From Pseudomonas sp. LP_7_YM (GTDB lineage: Bacteria; Pseudomonadota; Gammaproteobacteria; Pseudomonadales; Pseudomonadaceae), in contig NZ_SOCT01000001.1 in the NCBI RefSeq assembly GCF_004364435.1, positions 310,001 through 374,000 on the forward strand: a DNA stretch of 64,000 bases, written 5' to 3'. Both the position numbers and the translations under genes were made by a program. Below the pieces are notes generated by a model, which ran no database searches, had not been told where the DNA came from, and saw only the letters and a list, made by a program, of their open reading frames with translations. Of the stretch, positions 54,487 to 63,961 are shown piece after piece; the first letter of the stretch is position 1; every line of letters begins with the position of its first letter.

Positions 54487-55677
54487 ATGCCTGACTCTTC
54501 TCTGATTACTCAAGACATCGCTGCTGTGGCGAAGATCGATGCCATTCCGGTCATCTTGAGCATGGTCAAGCATGTAACCGGAATGCGCTTCGCTGCAGTT
54601 GCCCGTGTTACAGACCGGCGCTGGGTGGCGTGCGCCGTCGATGACTCGATCAACTTCGGGCTCAAACCCGGCGGCGAGCTGGTGCTGGAGTCGACCATCT
54701 GCCATGAAATACGGCAGAAAAATCAGCCCGTGCTGTTCACCCATGCCAGTGAACACCCGGTGTATTCACTGCACCAAACGCCCAAAACCTATCAACTGGA
54801 AAGCTACGCCTCGATCCCTATCGTCAAAGCCGATGGCGAATTTTTCGGCACCCTGTGCGCCATCGACACCTTGCCTTCGCATTTCGACGAAAACGCTGTA
54901 CTCAAGACCCTCACTCTGTTTGCCCAGTTGATCGCGATGCATCTGGACATGCGTCAGGACCTGGAAAAAACCGAAAACGCGTTGGCCGATGCCAATGAAA
55001 CGGGACGTCTGCGCGAGCAATTCATCGCAGTGCTGGGGCATGATCTGCGTACGCCGCTCAGCGCCATCCGCATGAGTGCCGATCTACTTGAAACCCGCCT
55101 TGATGACAAACGCAACCGCAGCCTCGCCACCGCCATTCGAAAAAGCTCGCAGCGCATGGGAACGCTTATCGAAGACGTGCTGGATTTCGCCCGTGGCAAG
55201 CTGGGCGGAGGTATCCCGGTGCGGCGTACGCTGGTGGATGACCTGCAAGGTGTCTTCGCCGCTGTGGTAGCCGAGATCTGCGCATCCGAGCCGGATATTC
55301 AGATTCATCAGAATATCGCCATTCCATCGGGTATTTATTGTGACCCGGCACGTATTGGGCAGTTGTTGTCCAATTTGCTGGGCAACGCGGTAAAGCACGG
55401 CTCGCGGGACCACCCCGTTGAGGTGACGGCCCATATGGAAGGCAGTGAGTTCGTACTGTCGGTTACCAACCACGGCATCTGTATCCCCGAAGCATCGATG
55501 CCGTTGCTGTTTCAGCCGTTCAAACGCTCTCAAGGGGGGTCCAGAGAGGAGGGGCTGGGCCTTGGCCTATACATCGCCGCGCAGATCATGAATGGCCATC
55601 GCGGGACGCTGTCTGTCACTTCATCATCCGAGCGGGGCACGTGCTTCGTCGCGCGCTTTGCGGCCAGGTATCAGTGA
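54487..55677 (+). CDS. GAF-domain sensor histidine kinase
   Basis: A 396-residue soluble kinase. An N-terminal GAF domain (about 15-155) is followed by a kinase core: dimerisation/phosphoacceptor His185 in LGHDLRTPL and an ATPase domain with NLLGNAVKHG and GLGLGLYIAAQIM. No membrane segments. No response regulator is adjacent, so it is an orphan kinase. A phytochrome-like GAF without a visible chromophore cysteine is possible. Confidence 0.85.
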   Translation: MPDSSLITQDIAAVAKIDAIPVILSMVKHVTGMRFAAVARVTDRRWVACAVDDSINFGLKPGGELVLESTICHEIRQKNQPVLFTHASEHPVYSLHQTPKTYQLESYASIPIVKADGEFFGTLCAIDTLPSHFDENAVLKTLTLFAQLIAMHLDMRQDLEKTENALADANETGRLREQFIAVLGHDLRTPLSAIRMSADLLETRLDDKRNRSLATAIRKSSQRMGTLIEDVLDFARGKLGGGIPVRRTLVDDLQGVFAAVVAEICASEPDIQIHQNIAIPSGIYCDPARIGQLLSNLLGNAVKHGSRDHPVEVTAHMEGSEFVLSVTNHGICIPEASMPLLFQPFKRSQGGSREEGLGLGLYIAAQIMNGHRGTLSVTSSSERGTCFVARFAARYQ

Positions 55678-55767
55678 GTCCGGTTCACAGGCTCTCGTTT
55701 CTGGATGCAGGGACCAACCCCGTACATTCATTCTTTTTTCACATGAATGTGCTTATAGTGGCGGCCC

Positions 55768-55935
55768 TTGTTGGGGAGTAGCCTGCTCTTGTGCCCCGGT
55801 TCAGAGCGTTCGCGTCAACATCCTCGGCTGCATGCCGTGGCGTGAACACCTTCGGGTTGGCGAGACCAACGATGCCTCCATGCCTAAAGTCGGGCGTGTG
55901 GTTGCGTCGTTGACTCATAGCCCGACTGGACGTAC
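55768..55935 (+). promoter_or_regulatory. yybP-ykoY (Mn2+) riboswitch and expression platform
   Basis: Upstream of mntP. The aptamer shows the conserved blocks GGGGAGTAGCC (55773), CGTCAACATCCTCGGC (about 55812) and GGCGAGACC (55859). These match the manganese-sensing yybP-ykoY class. An 8-bp stem, AGTCGGGC (55888-55895) with GCCCGACT (55920-55927), follows and ends near the start codon, suiting translational control. mntP is a known target of this riboswitch. Confidence 0.8.
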
Positions 55936-55938
55936 ACC

Positions 55939-56505
55939 GTGAACCCGATTTCCCTCATCTTTCTTGCGCTGGCCATGTCCACGGATGCTTTCGCAGCAGC
56001 GATTGGCAAAGGCTCAAGCCTGCATAAGCCACGTCTTAGCGAAGCGTTGCGCACCGGTCTGATCTTCGGTGTCATCGAAGCCATCACCCCTCTCGTCGGC
56101 TGGGGCATCGGTCAGGTCGCTACTCGATTCGTGCAAAGCTGGGATCACTGGATCGCTTTCGTGTTGCTGCTGGTGCTCGGGCTGCACATGATCTACAACG
56201 GCTTCAAACACGATGATGAGGCTCAAGAAAAGCCTGCACATCACTCGTTTCTGATCCTCGCCATCACGGCCTTTGCCACCAGTATTGACGCGTTGGCGGT
56301 GGGTGTCGGGCTTGCGTTCGTCGACGTGAACATCCTTGTTGCCGCCGGCGCGATCGGCATAGCTACCACGGTCATGGTCACCCTTGGCGTAATGCTGGGT
56401 CGGGTGTTGGGGACCGTGGTCGGCAAACGCGCCGAGATTGTTGGAGGGATTGTGTTGATAATGGTCGGCGCAACCATCCTCTACGAGCACCTATCGGCAG
56501 GCTGA
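55939..56505 (+). CDS. mntP: MntP manganese efflux pump
   Basis: A 188-residue, six-helix membrane protein. The duplicated fold carries [16 protein letters not shown] in the first half and [16 protein letters not shown] in the second, each with the acidic residue for metal. It exports Mn2+ when the cell is overloaded. The start is GTG 55939. The riboswitch upstream should raise expression at high Mn2+. A beta-propeller gene begins 3 nt after its stop. Confidence 0.9.
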   Translation: MNPISLIFLALAMSTDAFAAAIGKGSSLHKPRLSEALRTGLIFGVIEAITPLVGWGIGQVATRFVQSWDHWIAFVLLLVLGLHMIYNGFKHDDEAQEKPAHHSFLILAITAFATSIDALAVGVGLAFVDVNILVAAGAIGIATTVMVTLGVMLGRVLGTVVGKRAEIVGGIVLIMVGATILYEHLSAG

Positions 56506-56508
56506 TTT

Positions 56509-57402
56509 ATGAACGACGCACCCGAAACGCCAACCTCCATCCCAACGACCCGGCGACGATACGCACTGATACTGGCTGTGCCGGGTCTGCTTGTGTTAGC
56601 CGCGGCGGGCTTTTTCACTTGGCAAAACTTCTACCCGGTGCAGGCCAGCCAAGGCTGGCGGTATCAGGTCTTGCACGTGGATGTGCCCAAGGCGGCATCG
56701 TTGGTGCCCGCAAGTGACGGCTCGCTGGTGGTCAGTCAGGAGCTCAGGGACGGCAAGGGCAGCATCGTGCGCATTCTGGCCAACGGTCGCCGTGAGACGG
56801 TGGTCGAAGGTTTATCCAAGCCCGACGGGATGATTTCGGCACGCGGTGGCTGGGTGTTCAGTCAGGAGATCGAAGGCGCGATGGTCAACTTCTTCAAGGA
56901 TGGGAAGGTGACCGCATTGTTCAAGGGCGCGGACGTACAGGGACTGTGGAACGAGGGCGATGACCTGTACGCCATCGAGGATCGCAAGGGCGATGGCCGC
57001 CTGCTGCGTTATCACTGGGGCGATGGCAAGCTGACGGTATTGCGTGAGGGTCTGTCTGAAACCGAGTCCATCACCCGTTGCACCGATGGCCGCATGCTCT
57101 ACACCGAGAAGGAAAAGGGCGTGGTGCATCAGTTGACCGAGGACGGCCGTGATCCCGTGGTGCTGAGCAATCTCAATCAGCCGACGTTCCTGATGTGCGA
57201 CCAGCGTGGCCTGTGGATTAGCGAAGATGCCACCCACCGTGCGCGACTGCTGTTGATCGATCCTCAGGGCAAGCGCCAGACCATCCTCTCATTCCTCAAG
57301 GCGCCACAGTCCATCGTGCCCACTGCCCATGGCACTTACCTTCTGGCTGAGGGTGGACGCGATCGCATTCTGGAGCTTTTACCGGCGCAAGAGGATCACT
57401 GA
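56509..57402 (+). CDS. Membrane-anchored beta-propeller protein
   Basis: A 297-residue protein with an N-terminal membrane anchor (about 16-38) and a periplasmic part with repeated blades (DGSLVVSQELRDGKGSIVRI, GKPDGM-type segments, TEKEKGVVHQLTEDG, LLAEGGRDRILEL). It resembles SMP-30/NHL/strictosidine synthase-like propellers, with no catalytic residues I can assign. It starts 3 nt after mntP, so it shares the Mn2+-responsive message. A role near manganese export is suggested, but only by context. Confidence 0.65.
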   Translation: MNDAPETPTSIPTTRRRYALILAVPGLLVLAAAGFFTWQNFYPVQASQGWRYQVLHVDVPKAASLVPASDGSLVVSQELRDGKGSIVRILANGRRETVVEGLSKPDGMISARGGWVFSQEIEGAMVNFFKDGKVTALFKGADVQGLWNEGDDLYAIEDRKGDGRLLRYHWGDGKLTVLREGLSETESITRCTDGRMLYTEKEKGVVHQLTEDGRDPVVLSNLNQPTFLMCDQRGLWISEDATHRARLLLIDPQGKRQTILSFLKAPQSIVPTAHGTYLLAEGGRDRILELLPAQEDH

Positions 57403-57421
57403 GGCAGGCGGACCAAAGCCG

Positions 57422-58435
57422 TCAGCGGTTTTCAGGCAGCGCGTCCGGGGTGGTGACATCGCTGCCCGCCAACCGGCCAGGATGAGCACCACCCTTCGAC
57501 GCGCTGTTTGCCTGCCGGGCTTCGGCACGCACCACCAGGCAGATTCCCACGGTGGAAATGCCCATCCCTGTCACCATTTGCCAGGACAGCGGCTCGTCGA
57601 ACATGGCCCACGCCCAAAGCATCGTGAGTGGCGGGCTGAGGTACAACACGCTGGCGACGCGAGTAGCGGTAGCGCGACGCAGGCACACCCAGTAGAGCCC
57701 GTATCCGCCCATGGTCGACAGACCTGCAGTCCATAGCACACTGAGCGCAAAGCCTGTACTCGGAATTGGCATCAGGCTGCCGTGCATACCCTCGATGGCC
57801 GCGAAGGCAAAGCTTGAAACGAAGCACTGCAGCCAAAGGTTAGGCAACAGGCCCAGTGCCTGTGAACTGTTCGTGCGTTTTTGCCAAAGTGTCGCAACCG
57901 CCAGCGACAGCATGCCGGCCAGTGGCAAGCCGTAAGCCCACAACGGAGCATCACCCCACGCCAATGCGCCGTGGGTGACCCACACCACACCGAGCAGTCC
58001 GATCAACAGCCCCGCCCAGACTTTGCGCACCAGTCTTTCACCGAGCGCCACTGCTGCGAGCAACGCCATTCCCAGTGGCAGCAGGTCCGCAATCAGCGCT
58101 GCGAGCCCGGCCGGAACGCCCAGTGCGATGCCTTGAGTGACACCGGCGAGATAGCCGCCCATGGCCAGAACTCCGATCCCGGCATTTCTCAGCAAGACCA
58201 TGATCGGCGTTCGCCACAGTGGCCTGGCAACGAAGGGGAACAGAATGAGGCTGACGATGACGCAGCGCCAGAATACCACCAGCAGCGCCGGGGCATAGTC
58301 GATGGAGAAGCGTGCGCCAATGAAGCCAGAACTCCATGTCAGCACCAAGGCAGCCTCCAGCAACGGCAAGGGAAACCCACGGTGGCGCGTGGTGCGACTG
58401 CGGTTTTTTTCCTGGATCAATTTGTATGCGTTCAT
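57422..58435 (-). CDS. EamA/DMT-family transporter
   Basis: A 337-residue protein with ten helices in two EamA repeats (LVLTWSSGFIGARFSIDYAP and LSTMGGYGLYWVCLRRATATRVASVLYLSPPLTML). It exports metabolites or takes up small solutes; the substrate is unknown. ATG 58435 is preferred to the longer frame starting at 58489, which overlaps the divergent LysR promoter. The adjacent divergent LysR gene probably controls it. Confidence 0.8.
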   Translation of the reverse strand: MNAYKLIQEKNRSRTTRHRGFPLPLLEAALVLTWSSGFIGARFSIDYAPALLVVFWRCVIVSLILFPFVARPLWRTPIMVLLRNAGIGVLAMGGYLAGVTQGIALGVPAGLAALIADLLPLGMALLAAVALGERLVRKVWAGLLIGLLGVVWVTHGALAWGDAPLWAYGLPLAGMLSLAVATLWQKRTNSSQALGLLPNLWLQCFVSSFAFAAIEGMHGSLMPIPSTGFALSVLWTAGLSTMGGYGLYWVCLRRATATRVASVLYLSPPLTMLWAWAMFDEPLSWQMVTGMGISTVGICLVVRAEARQANSASKGGAHPGRLAGSDVTTPDALPENR

Positions 58436-58509
58436 TCCCAAAGCGTACGGAATAAGCGTAATCTCATAAATCAAAATAAAGTGCAGCACTTATTCAGAAA
58501 GGCTGAAGT

Positions 58510-59364
58510 ATGTCGGCAATCCTTGATATTGATTTGATTCGGACATTTCATGCCGTCGCGCGAATCGGCAAGTTCAGCGCAGCGGCAGAGCAACTGCATA
58601 AGAGCCCGGCGGCGGTGAGCATGCATATTCAACGTCTTGAGGCGGTGGCAGGTGACCGGCTGCTCAAACGCGATAACCAATCGGTGTCCTTGACCGGGTT
58701 GGGCAAGCGTTTTCTGGTGTCGACCGCCGAGCTGCTGCGTGTTCACGACCAGACGCTGGCCGAACTGCACGGCACTGAACTTGCCGGGCGCATTACCCTG
58801 GGCGTGCCTGACGAATATGCGCTTCATGTCATCAAGGACATATTGCCGACCTTTCACGCGGCCTGGCCAAACGTCGTACTGGAGCTCACTACAGCGCCGA
58901 GCTACGCGCTAAAAGAGCAGGTGCAACGAGGAACACTGCAGACCGCGGTGATTGCCCAGGGCAAAGGCGAGTCGGGATGCGAGACTCAGCTGCTGGTGGC
59001 CACTACGCCAGTCTGGGTAGGACCTGCCAGTGCCACCCTGGCGTCGATGGATCCGCTGCCGCTAGCGGTCCACGCGCCACGATGCCCTTATCGACACGCC
59101 ATGATCGATTCGCTCAAGGCAGTCGGTCGCCGCACACGCATCGTGCTCGAAAGCCCCTCCAATCAGGCGGTCAAGGCGTGTGTGGAAGCGGGGCTGGCGA
59201 TCAGCGTGATCGACCGCGCCAAGGTCACCGAGCAGATGCAGATTCTCCACGAACTCCCGGCCATTGCCGAGCATGAGGTGGTGTTTCTGCGCAGCCAGGC
59301 TTCCCGGGGAGACGAAGCGGTGGACCGGCTGTCCGGCGCCATTCGGCAATATTTTCGGCTGTAG
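58510..59364 (+). CDS. LysR-family regulator
   Basis: A 284-residue LysR protein. The winged helix-turn-helix contains VARIGKFSAAAEQLHKSPAAVSMHIQRLE (about 13-41); the rest is the effector domain. It is divergent from the EamA transporter across 74 bp and is a likely regulator of it. The inducer is unknown. Confidence 0.85.
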   Translation: MSAILDIDLIRTFHAVARIGKFSAAAEQLHKSPAAVSMHIQRLEAVAGDRLLKRDNQSVSLTGLGKRFLVSTAELLRVHDQTLAELHGTELAGRITLGVPDEYALHVIKDILPTFHAAWPNVVLELTTAPSYALKEQVQRGTLQTAVIAQGKGESGCETQLLVATTPVWVGPASATLASMDPLPLAVHAPRCPYRHAMIDSLKAVGRRTRIVLESPSNQAVKACVEAGLAISVIDRAKVTEQMQILHELPAIAEHEVVFLRSQASRGDEAVDRLSGAIRQYFRL

Positions 59365-59411
59365 CTCCCGTGGTGCCGCAGGCCGGGCGGCCAAGCGCTT
59401 GCATCAAGGGA

Positions 59412-59723
59412 TCAGACGCTCCCTTCACTCTCCACCACCAGAATGCGCGCCACGCCGAGCGGATGGGCAACATGGGCAGTGCCGACCGAGGCGTAAAACA
59501 CATCGCCGGTTTCCAGAATCGTAGACTCTTCGGTGTCGTCCACCTTGAAGCGCATCTCCACGCGGCCATCCAGCACGGCGAAGACTTCCTCCCCATCGTT
59601 GACGTGCCATTTATACGGCTGGTCGGTCCAGTGCAGGCGAGTGGTGATGCCCTTCATATTGGCGATATCCAGCGCGGCCCAAGGGCGATCGCCAGTGAAC
59701 GATTTACTGCGGATGATTTTCAC
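59412..59723 (-). CDS. Cupin-domain protein
   Basis: A 103-residue single-domain cupin. Metal-binding-type positions are partly visible in HVNDGEEVFAVLDGRVEMRF; the second motif ends in GTAHVAHPLG. No enzyme activity is assignable; small cupins bind metals or small ligands. It follows the methyltransferase gene by 16 nt, on the same strand. Confidence 0.75.
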   Translation of the reverse strand: MKIIRSKSFTGDRPWAALDIANMKGITTRLHWTDQPYKWHVNDGEEVFAVLDGRVEMRFKVDDTEESTILETGDVFYASVGTAHVAHPLGVARILVVESEGSV

Positions 59724-59739
59724 AGGTGCTTACCTTTGA

Positions 59740-60510
59740 TCAATCCAGCCGACGGCACAGGTAGGCCTGGGTCTGATAGGGAAATTCGACGGTCTGGCGG
59801 TCACGTAGGGCAGGGTGGGTCTGAATCAGATCACGCAGTTGCTTGGTGACAACGGCTTTTTCGGCTTGCGGCAGGGCAGCGATGAAGCTCACCGATAGGA
59901 AGCGGTTCATGATCACGGTTTCGGCATCGCCTGAATGGGTGTAGTTCAAGCAGGTGAGTTCAGGTTGGGCAAAGTAGCGCCCGTCGAAAGGTAAACGCCA
60001 GTCACCGGTGTGAAAACGCGGGGTGTCGCCTTCGTACGGCGTGATGATCCGCGTGATCTGGGCGACCCAGTCCACCGATTCATCGCGCACGTTCCAGATC
60101 AGACCGAGGCGACCGCCCGGTTTAAGCACGCGATGGATTTCGGCCACGGCGGCGTCATTGGCAAACCAGTGAAACGCCTGGGCGCACACCAGCACGTCGG
60201 CAGTGGCGTCTTCCAGGGGCAGGGATTCGGCAGTGCCACAGACAATCGGTGTGTCGGGGAAACGCTTGGCAAACTCCTGACGCATCGGCTCGACCGGTTC
60301 GACAGCGGTCAGGTGAGCGGTCAGCGGGGTGAGCAATCGGGTGAATTTGCCGGTGCCAGCTCCCAGATCCACCACCGACGATTGCGCGTCGATGCCTAGC
60401 GTGTGCTGTAACCAGGTGCCCAACTCATCCGGATAATCCGGCCGCCCCTGAGAGTAAGCGCCCGCTTGCGTTGAAAATCCTAACTGTGCAGCTTTGTGAA
60501 TGACTGACAT
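59740..60510 (-). CDS. Class I SAM-dependent methyltransferase
   Basis: A 256-residue methyltransferase. Motif I is VVDLGAGTGKFT, and ADVLVCAQAFHWF is the post-motif typical of Methyltransf_11/UbiE-like proteins. ATG 60510 is chosen because the upstream open frame (to 60702) runs over the MFS remnant. It forms a two-gene unit with the cupin. Substrate unknown. Confidence 0.85.
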   Translation of the reverse strand: MSVIHKAAQLGFSTQAGAYSQGRPDYPDELGTWLQHTLGIDAQSSVVDLGAGTGKFTRLLTPLTAHLTAVEPVEPMRQEFAKRFPDTPIVCGTAESLPLEDATADVLVCAQAFHWFANDAAVAEIHRVLKPGGRLGLIWNVRDESVDWVAQITRIITPYEGDTPRFHTGDWRLPFDGRYFAQPELTCLNYTHSGDAETVIMNRFLSVSFIAALPQAEKAVVTKQLRDLIQTHPALRDRQTVEFPYQTQAYLCRRLD

Positions 60511-60652
60511 GGTCGGCGATCCTCTTTGTGGAGAAGTGGCTGGCGCATTATGCGGCAAATCCAGACGCCGATCAGTTGTTCTCAAGGCTGCCGCCCACCC
60601 GAACGTGCGGATGTATCGATGCGCTGGGTAGCCGGGGTCTGCTCGCGTCGGT

Positions 60653-61324
60653 TCACGCGGGGGGCTGTGCGCTGTAAATTTGCCGCACCACCGTCCAGCC
60701 AATGGCGCTCAAGCCCACGAATCCCGATGCCAGGGCGTATTCGAAATTTGCAACGGTCACACTCGCCAGCGCACTGATAACCCCGCCAGTGACAAACACC
60801 GTGGTATTGAGCATCGACGCTGCGGCGCCGGCATTACCGAGAAAAAGATCCATGGCCCGCGACACGGCTGCAGGACGGGTTATGGTCGTACCGGTGGTGC
60901 AGAGCATCATGGGCAACAGAATGGTCAGCAAACTGCGCTCGGTTGTGAGGTGCAGTGCGATCAGCGCCACGCCAGCCAGACTGATCAGCCCAAGGCCGAC
61001 CTTCAGCTGTTGTTGATGATTGATGACTTTTTGCAAGCGACTGGCGATCACGCCCCCAATGACGTAAGCCGCGCCGTAGATAAGCAGGACCACCGAGAAC
61101 TGCAGTTGAGTCAGCCCGAAGTCATCGAGAAAGATCACCGGTGAAATGGCAATAAATGAGAAGTGGCAGGTAAACGCGATGGCGGCGATCAGCGAAAAAC
61201 CCATGAACCGTCCATTGGAAACAATGGCGCCGCAGGCGCTCCAGAAACCAAGGTTCGAGGCCGGAGCGAAGGAGGACGGCAGTGCCCATACCGCGTGAGC
61301 CTGACCCTGCGGTGAGCGTCTCAT
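60653..61324 (-). pseudogene. 5'-truncated Bcr/CflA-type MFS transporter
   Basis: Only the C-terminal half is present: about six helices from RFMGFSLIAAIAFTCHFSF onward, in a 223-residue frame. The expected helices 1-6, with the DRxGRR motif, are missing. The remaining frame begins at ATG 61324, 3 nt after the end of the LysR gene. The end of homology near 61220 marks a probable deletion joining the lysR gene to the transporter interior. It may be expressed but should not be a functional full-length MFS pump. Confidence 0.6.
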
Positions 61325-61326
61325 GT

Positions 61327-62223
61327 TCAACTTCTTTTTATAAAGTCCACGAACGCCCGCAGCGGCGATGGCACGTACCGGCGGCCCGGGTAATAGAGCA
61401 GTGGTCCGGTAAACGTCTGCCACCAGTCTTCCAGCACCGGTTCCAGCGCGCCGCTTTCCAGGTGTGGGCGCAGCCAGTCTTCGAAGAGAAAGACCACGCC
61501 AAGGCCGTCGATCGCACTCTGCACTGCCAGATCGACTGCGCCAGCGATGTTCACCACCAATGGGCCGGTCGGGTCGACGCGGACGGTTTCGCTGTCTTTC
61601 TCATACTCCCACAAAGGCATCGCGCCGCTGGGGAACTTGCCCCGCAGGCAGGCGTGTTCGAGCAGATCGCGCGGGTGTTGCGGGCGGCCTCTGGCATCGA
61701 GATAAGCGGGGGAAGCGGCCGTCGCAAAACGCTGAAATCGAGGGCCGATGGGCACGGCGATCATGTCCTGCTCCAGGCGTTCATCGTATCGGATGCCCGC
61801 GTCGCAACCCGCCGCGAGCATATCCACGAAGCTTTCCTCGACGATAATTTCCAGACGGATATCGGGATGCGCTTGCAGGAAGGGCGTGATGATCGCGGGC
61901 AGCACCAGCCGTGCAGCGCTGGCGGGCACGTTGAGCTTCAGGGTGCCGGCAGGTCGGTCACGAAAATCGTTGACCACGTCCAGTGCCGATTCAACCTCGG
62001 CAAGCGCCGGTACGATGCGCTCCATCAGCCGCGCCCCCGCTTCGGTGGGCAGCACGCTGCGGGTCGTCCGGTTGAGCAGTCGCACGCCCATTCCGGACTC
62101 CATGCGCCTCACCGCATCACTCAGGCTCGACGCCGATTTGCCGCTCGCCCGCGCGCCTTCGCGAAAACCGCCGGCCTTGACCACGGCGACGAAGGCCATC
62201 AAATCCTGAATATCTGCTGCCAT
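61327..62223 (-). CDS. LysR-family regulator beside aldo/keto reductase
   Basis: A 298-residue LysR protein, with the N-terminal helix-turn-helix (VVKAGGFREGARASGKSASSLSDAVRRME) and effector domain. It is divergent from the aldo/keto reductase across 113 bp, the usual arrangement for its regulator. Downstream, on the same strand, is only the truncated transporter. Confidence 0.85.
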   Translation of the reverse strand: MAADIQDLMAFVAVVKAGGFREGARASGKSASSLSDAVRRMESGMGVRLLNRTTRSVLPTEAGARLMERIVPALAEVESALDVVNDFRDRPAGTLKLNVPASAARLVLPAIITPFLQAHPDIRLEIIVEESFVDMLAAGCDAGIRYDERLEQDMIAVPIGPRFQRFATAASPAYLDARGRPQHPRDLLEHACLRGKFPSGAMPLWEYEKDSETVRVDPTGPLVVNIAGAVDLAVQSAIDGLGVVFLFEDWLRPHLESGALEPVLEDWWQTFTGPLLYYPGRRYVPSPLRAFVDFIKRS

Positions 62224-62336
62224 TGGCTGCCACCATTGTTCGCTGAGCCGTACAACCTGTGCCGATTGCAGCTGATTATCGACCGACGGGTCAACATCTA
62301 TAGTGGCCTCACATCACTCGATTGAGGCACAACGAC

Positions 62337-63200
62337 ATGAGCGACGCCAGCAAAGCAGGGACCTTCCGGCTCGGCGACCGGACCGTGAACCGCATGGGCT
62401 ATGGTGCGATGCAACTGGCCGGGCCGGGCGTGTTCGGCCCGCCGAAAGACCCAAAGGCCGCACTTGCGGTTTTGCGTGAAGCCTTGGCATTGGGCGTAAA
62501 CCACATCGACACTTCGGACTTCTACGGGCCTCATGTCACCAATCAACTGATTCGCGAAGCGCTGCACCCTTATGCCGATAATCTGACCCTGGTGACCAAA
62601 GTCGGCGCCAGCCGCGGTGATGACGCATCGTGGAACCCCGCGCTGAGCCCTGCCGAACTGACGCAGGCTGTGCACGACAATTTGCGCAATCTGGGACTGG
62701 ATGTGCTGGATGTGGTGAACCTGCGGGCGTGGGGCACGATGCATGCGCCGGGAGAAGAGTCCATCGAGCAGGCATTCACCACGCTTGCCGAGCTGCAACG
62801 GCAAGGGCTGATCCGCCACTTGGGCCTGAGCAACGTCAGCGCGGCGCAGGTGAAAGAGGCACAAGGCATTGCCGAAGTGATCTGCGTGCAAAACCATTAC
62901 AACCTGTCTCATCGTAGAGATGAGCCACTGATCGCGGAATTGGGCAAGCAGGGCATCGCCTACGTGCCGTTCTTTCCGTTGGGCGGCTTTACCCCGTTGC
63001 AGTCGGATGCATTGGCCAGCGTGGCCCAGCGTCTGAAGGCATCACAGCTGAAGGTGGCCCTGGCCTGGCTGCTGCAACGTGCGCCGAATATCCTGCTGAT
63101 CCCGGGCACCTCGTCAGTGGCGCATTTGCGGGAGAACCTCACTGCCAGCGTGCTGAAGATCGCGCCTGGGTTGTTGGCCGAGCTGGACGCCGTGGCTTAG
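62337..63200 (+). CDS. pdxI: Aldo/keto reductase, YdbC/PdxI-like
   Basis: A 287-residue NADPH-dependent reductase. HIDTSDFYGPHVTNQLIREAL and LVTKVGASRG give Asp, Tyr and Lys of the tetrad; the fourth-position segment LDVVNLRAWG lacks the usual His, as in E. coli YdbC (PdxI), a pyridoxal reductase. SVNRxGYGAMQLAGPGVFGPP and PGTSSVAHLRENL are strongly shared with that protein. ATG 62337 has GAGG upstream. Its stop overlaps the stop of the convergent creatininase-family gene. Confidence 0.75.
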   Translation: MSDASKAGTFRLGDRTVNRMGYGAMQLAGPGVFGPPKDPKAALAVLREALALGVNHIDTSDFYGPHVTNQLIREALHPYADNLTLVTKVGASRGDDASWNPALSPAELTQAVHDNLRNLGLDVLDVVNLRAWGTMHAPGEESIEQAFTTLAELQRQGLIRHLGLSNVSAAQVKEAQGIAEVICVQNHYNLSHRRDEPLIAELGKQGIAYVPFFPLGGFTPLQSDALASVAQRLKASQLKVALAWLLQRAPNILLIPGTSSVAHLRENLTASVLKIAPGLLAELDAVA

Positions 63201-63961
63201 TGACTCGCACTTGAGCCGGGAGCCGCTTCCCGGCTGAACGCCTCCACTTCCCGCAGCAGGCTTTTAGCGGCGAGCGTTACCAGTTCGGCGCCTTTTTCCG
63301 GGGTTGCCAGGGCCGGGTCCGACCCCATGCGCCCGTCCGGGAAGCGGATGCGAAAGTCGCGGGCTTCCCGAATCGGACCGGTCGGGGCGATTTGCGGCGA
63401 GTAGGACGCCGATTTGATCGCCGCGGGATAGGCCCATTGAGTCACTGCGATTTCCGAGGGCGTGGCATGGGAACCGTGCCCGACGGGAAATTGCGCATAC
63501 GCCCGTGGGCCCACGCTGTCCAGATCCCACCAGTTGCGCAGCTTCAACGCGAAACCGGCAGGGCGCCGGGCAAAGCTTGCTTCGGCGTACAGCTCCGAGA
63601 AGGCTGCTTCGATGGAGGCGACGTTGCCGCCATGGCCGTTAAGGAACAGGATTTTTTCGAAACCGTGACCAGCCAGTGAGCGCACCCAATCACCGATCGC
63701 GGCGATGAAGGTCGATGGACGCAAGGAAATGGTCCCGGGAAAGCCCAGGTGGTGTTGCGCCATGCCGATATTGAAGGTCGGTGCGACCAGAATGTCAGCA
63801 CTCTGCTGAGCCTGGTGCGCGATGATTTCCGGGCACATCCAGTCGGTGCCCAGCAGACCGGTAGGACCATGCTGTTCGTTCGAGCCGATCGGCACGATGA
63901 TGGTACGGCTGCGGGTCAGAAAATCTTCGATCTCGCACCATGTAGACAGGTGTAAAAGCAT
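63197..63961 (-). CDS. Creatininase-family amidohydrolase
   Basis: A 254-residue metal hydrolase. PIGSNEQHGPTGLLGTDW and FLNGHGGNVAS give the metal-binding Glu, His, Asp and His of the family, which includes creatininase and mycofactocin/ribosylformyl hydrolases. The substrate is unknown. A GAGAGGACATCGC region precedes ATG 63961. Only 39 nt remain to the window edge and nothing is seen there. Confidence 0.8.
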   Translation of the reverse strand: MLLHLSTWCEIEDFLTRSRTIIVPIGSNEQHGPTGLLGTDWMCPEIIAHQAQQSADILVAPTFNIGMAQHHLGFPGTISLRPSTFIAAIGDWVRSLAGHGFEKILFLNGHGGNVASIEAAFSELYAEASFARRPAGFALKLRNWWDLDSVGPRAYAQFPVGHGSHATPSEIAVTQWAYPAAIKSASYSPQIAPTGPIREARDFRIRFPDGRMGSDPALATPEKGAELVTLAAKSLLREVEAFSREAAPGSSASH

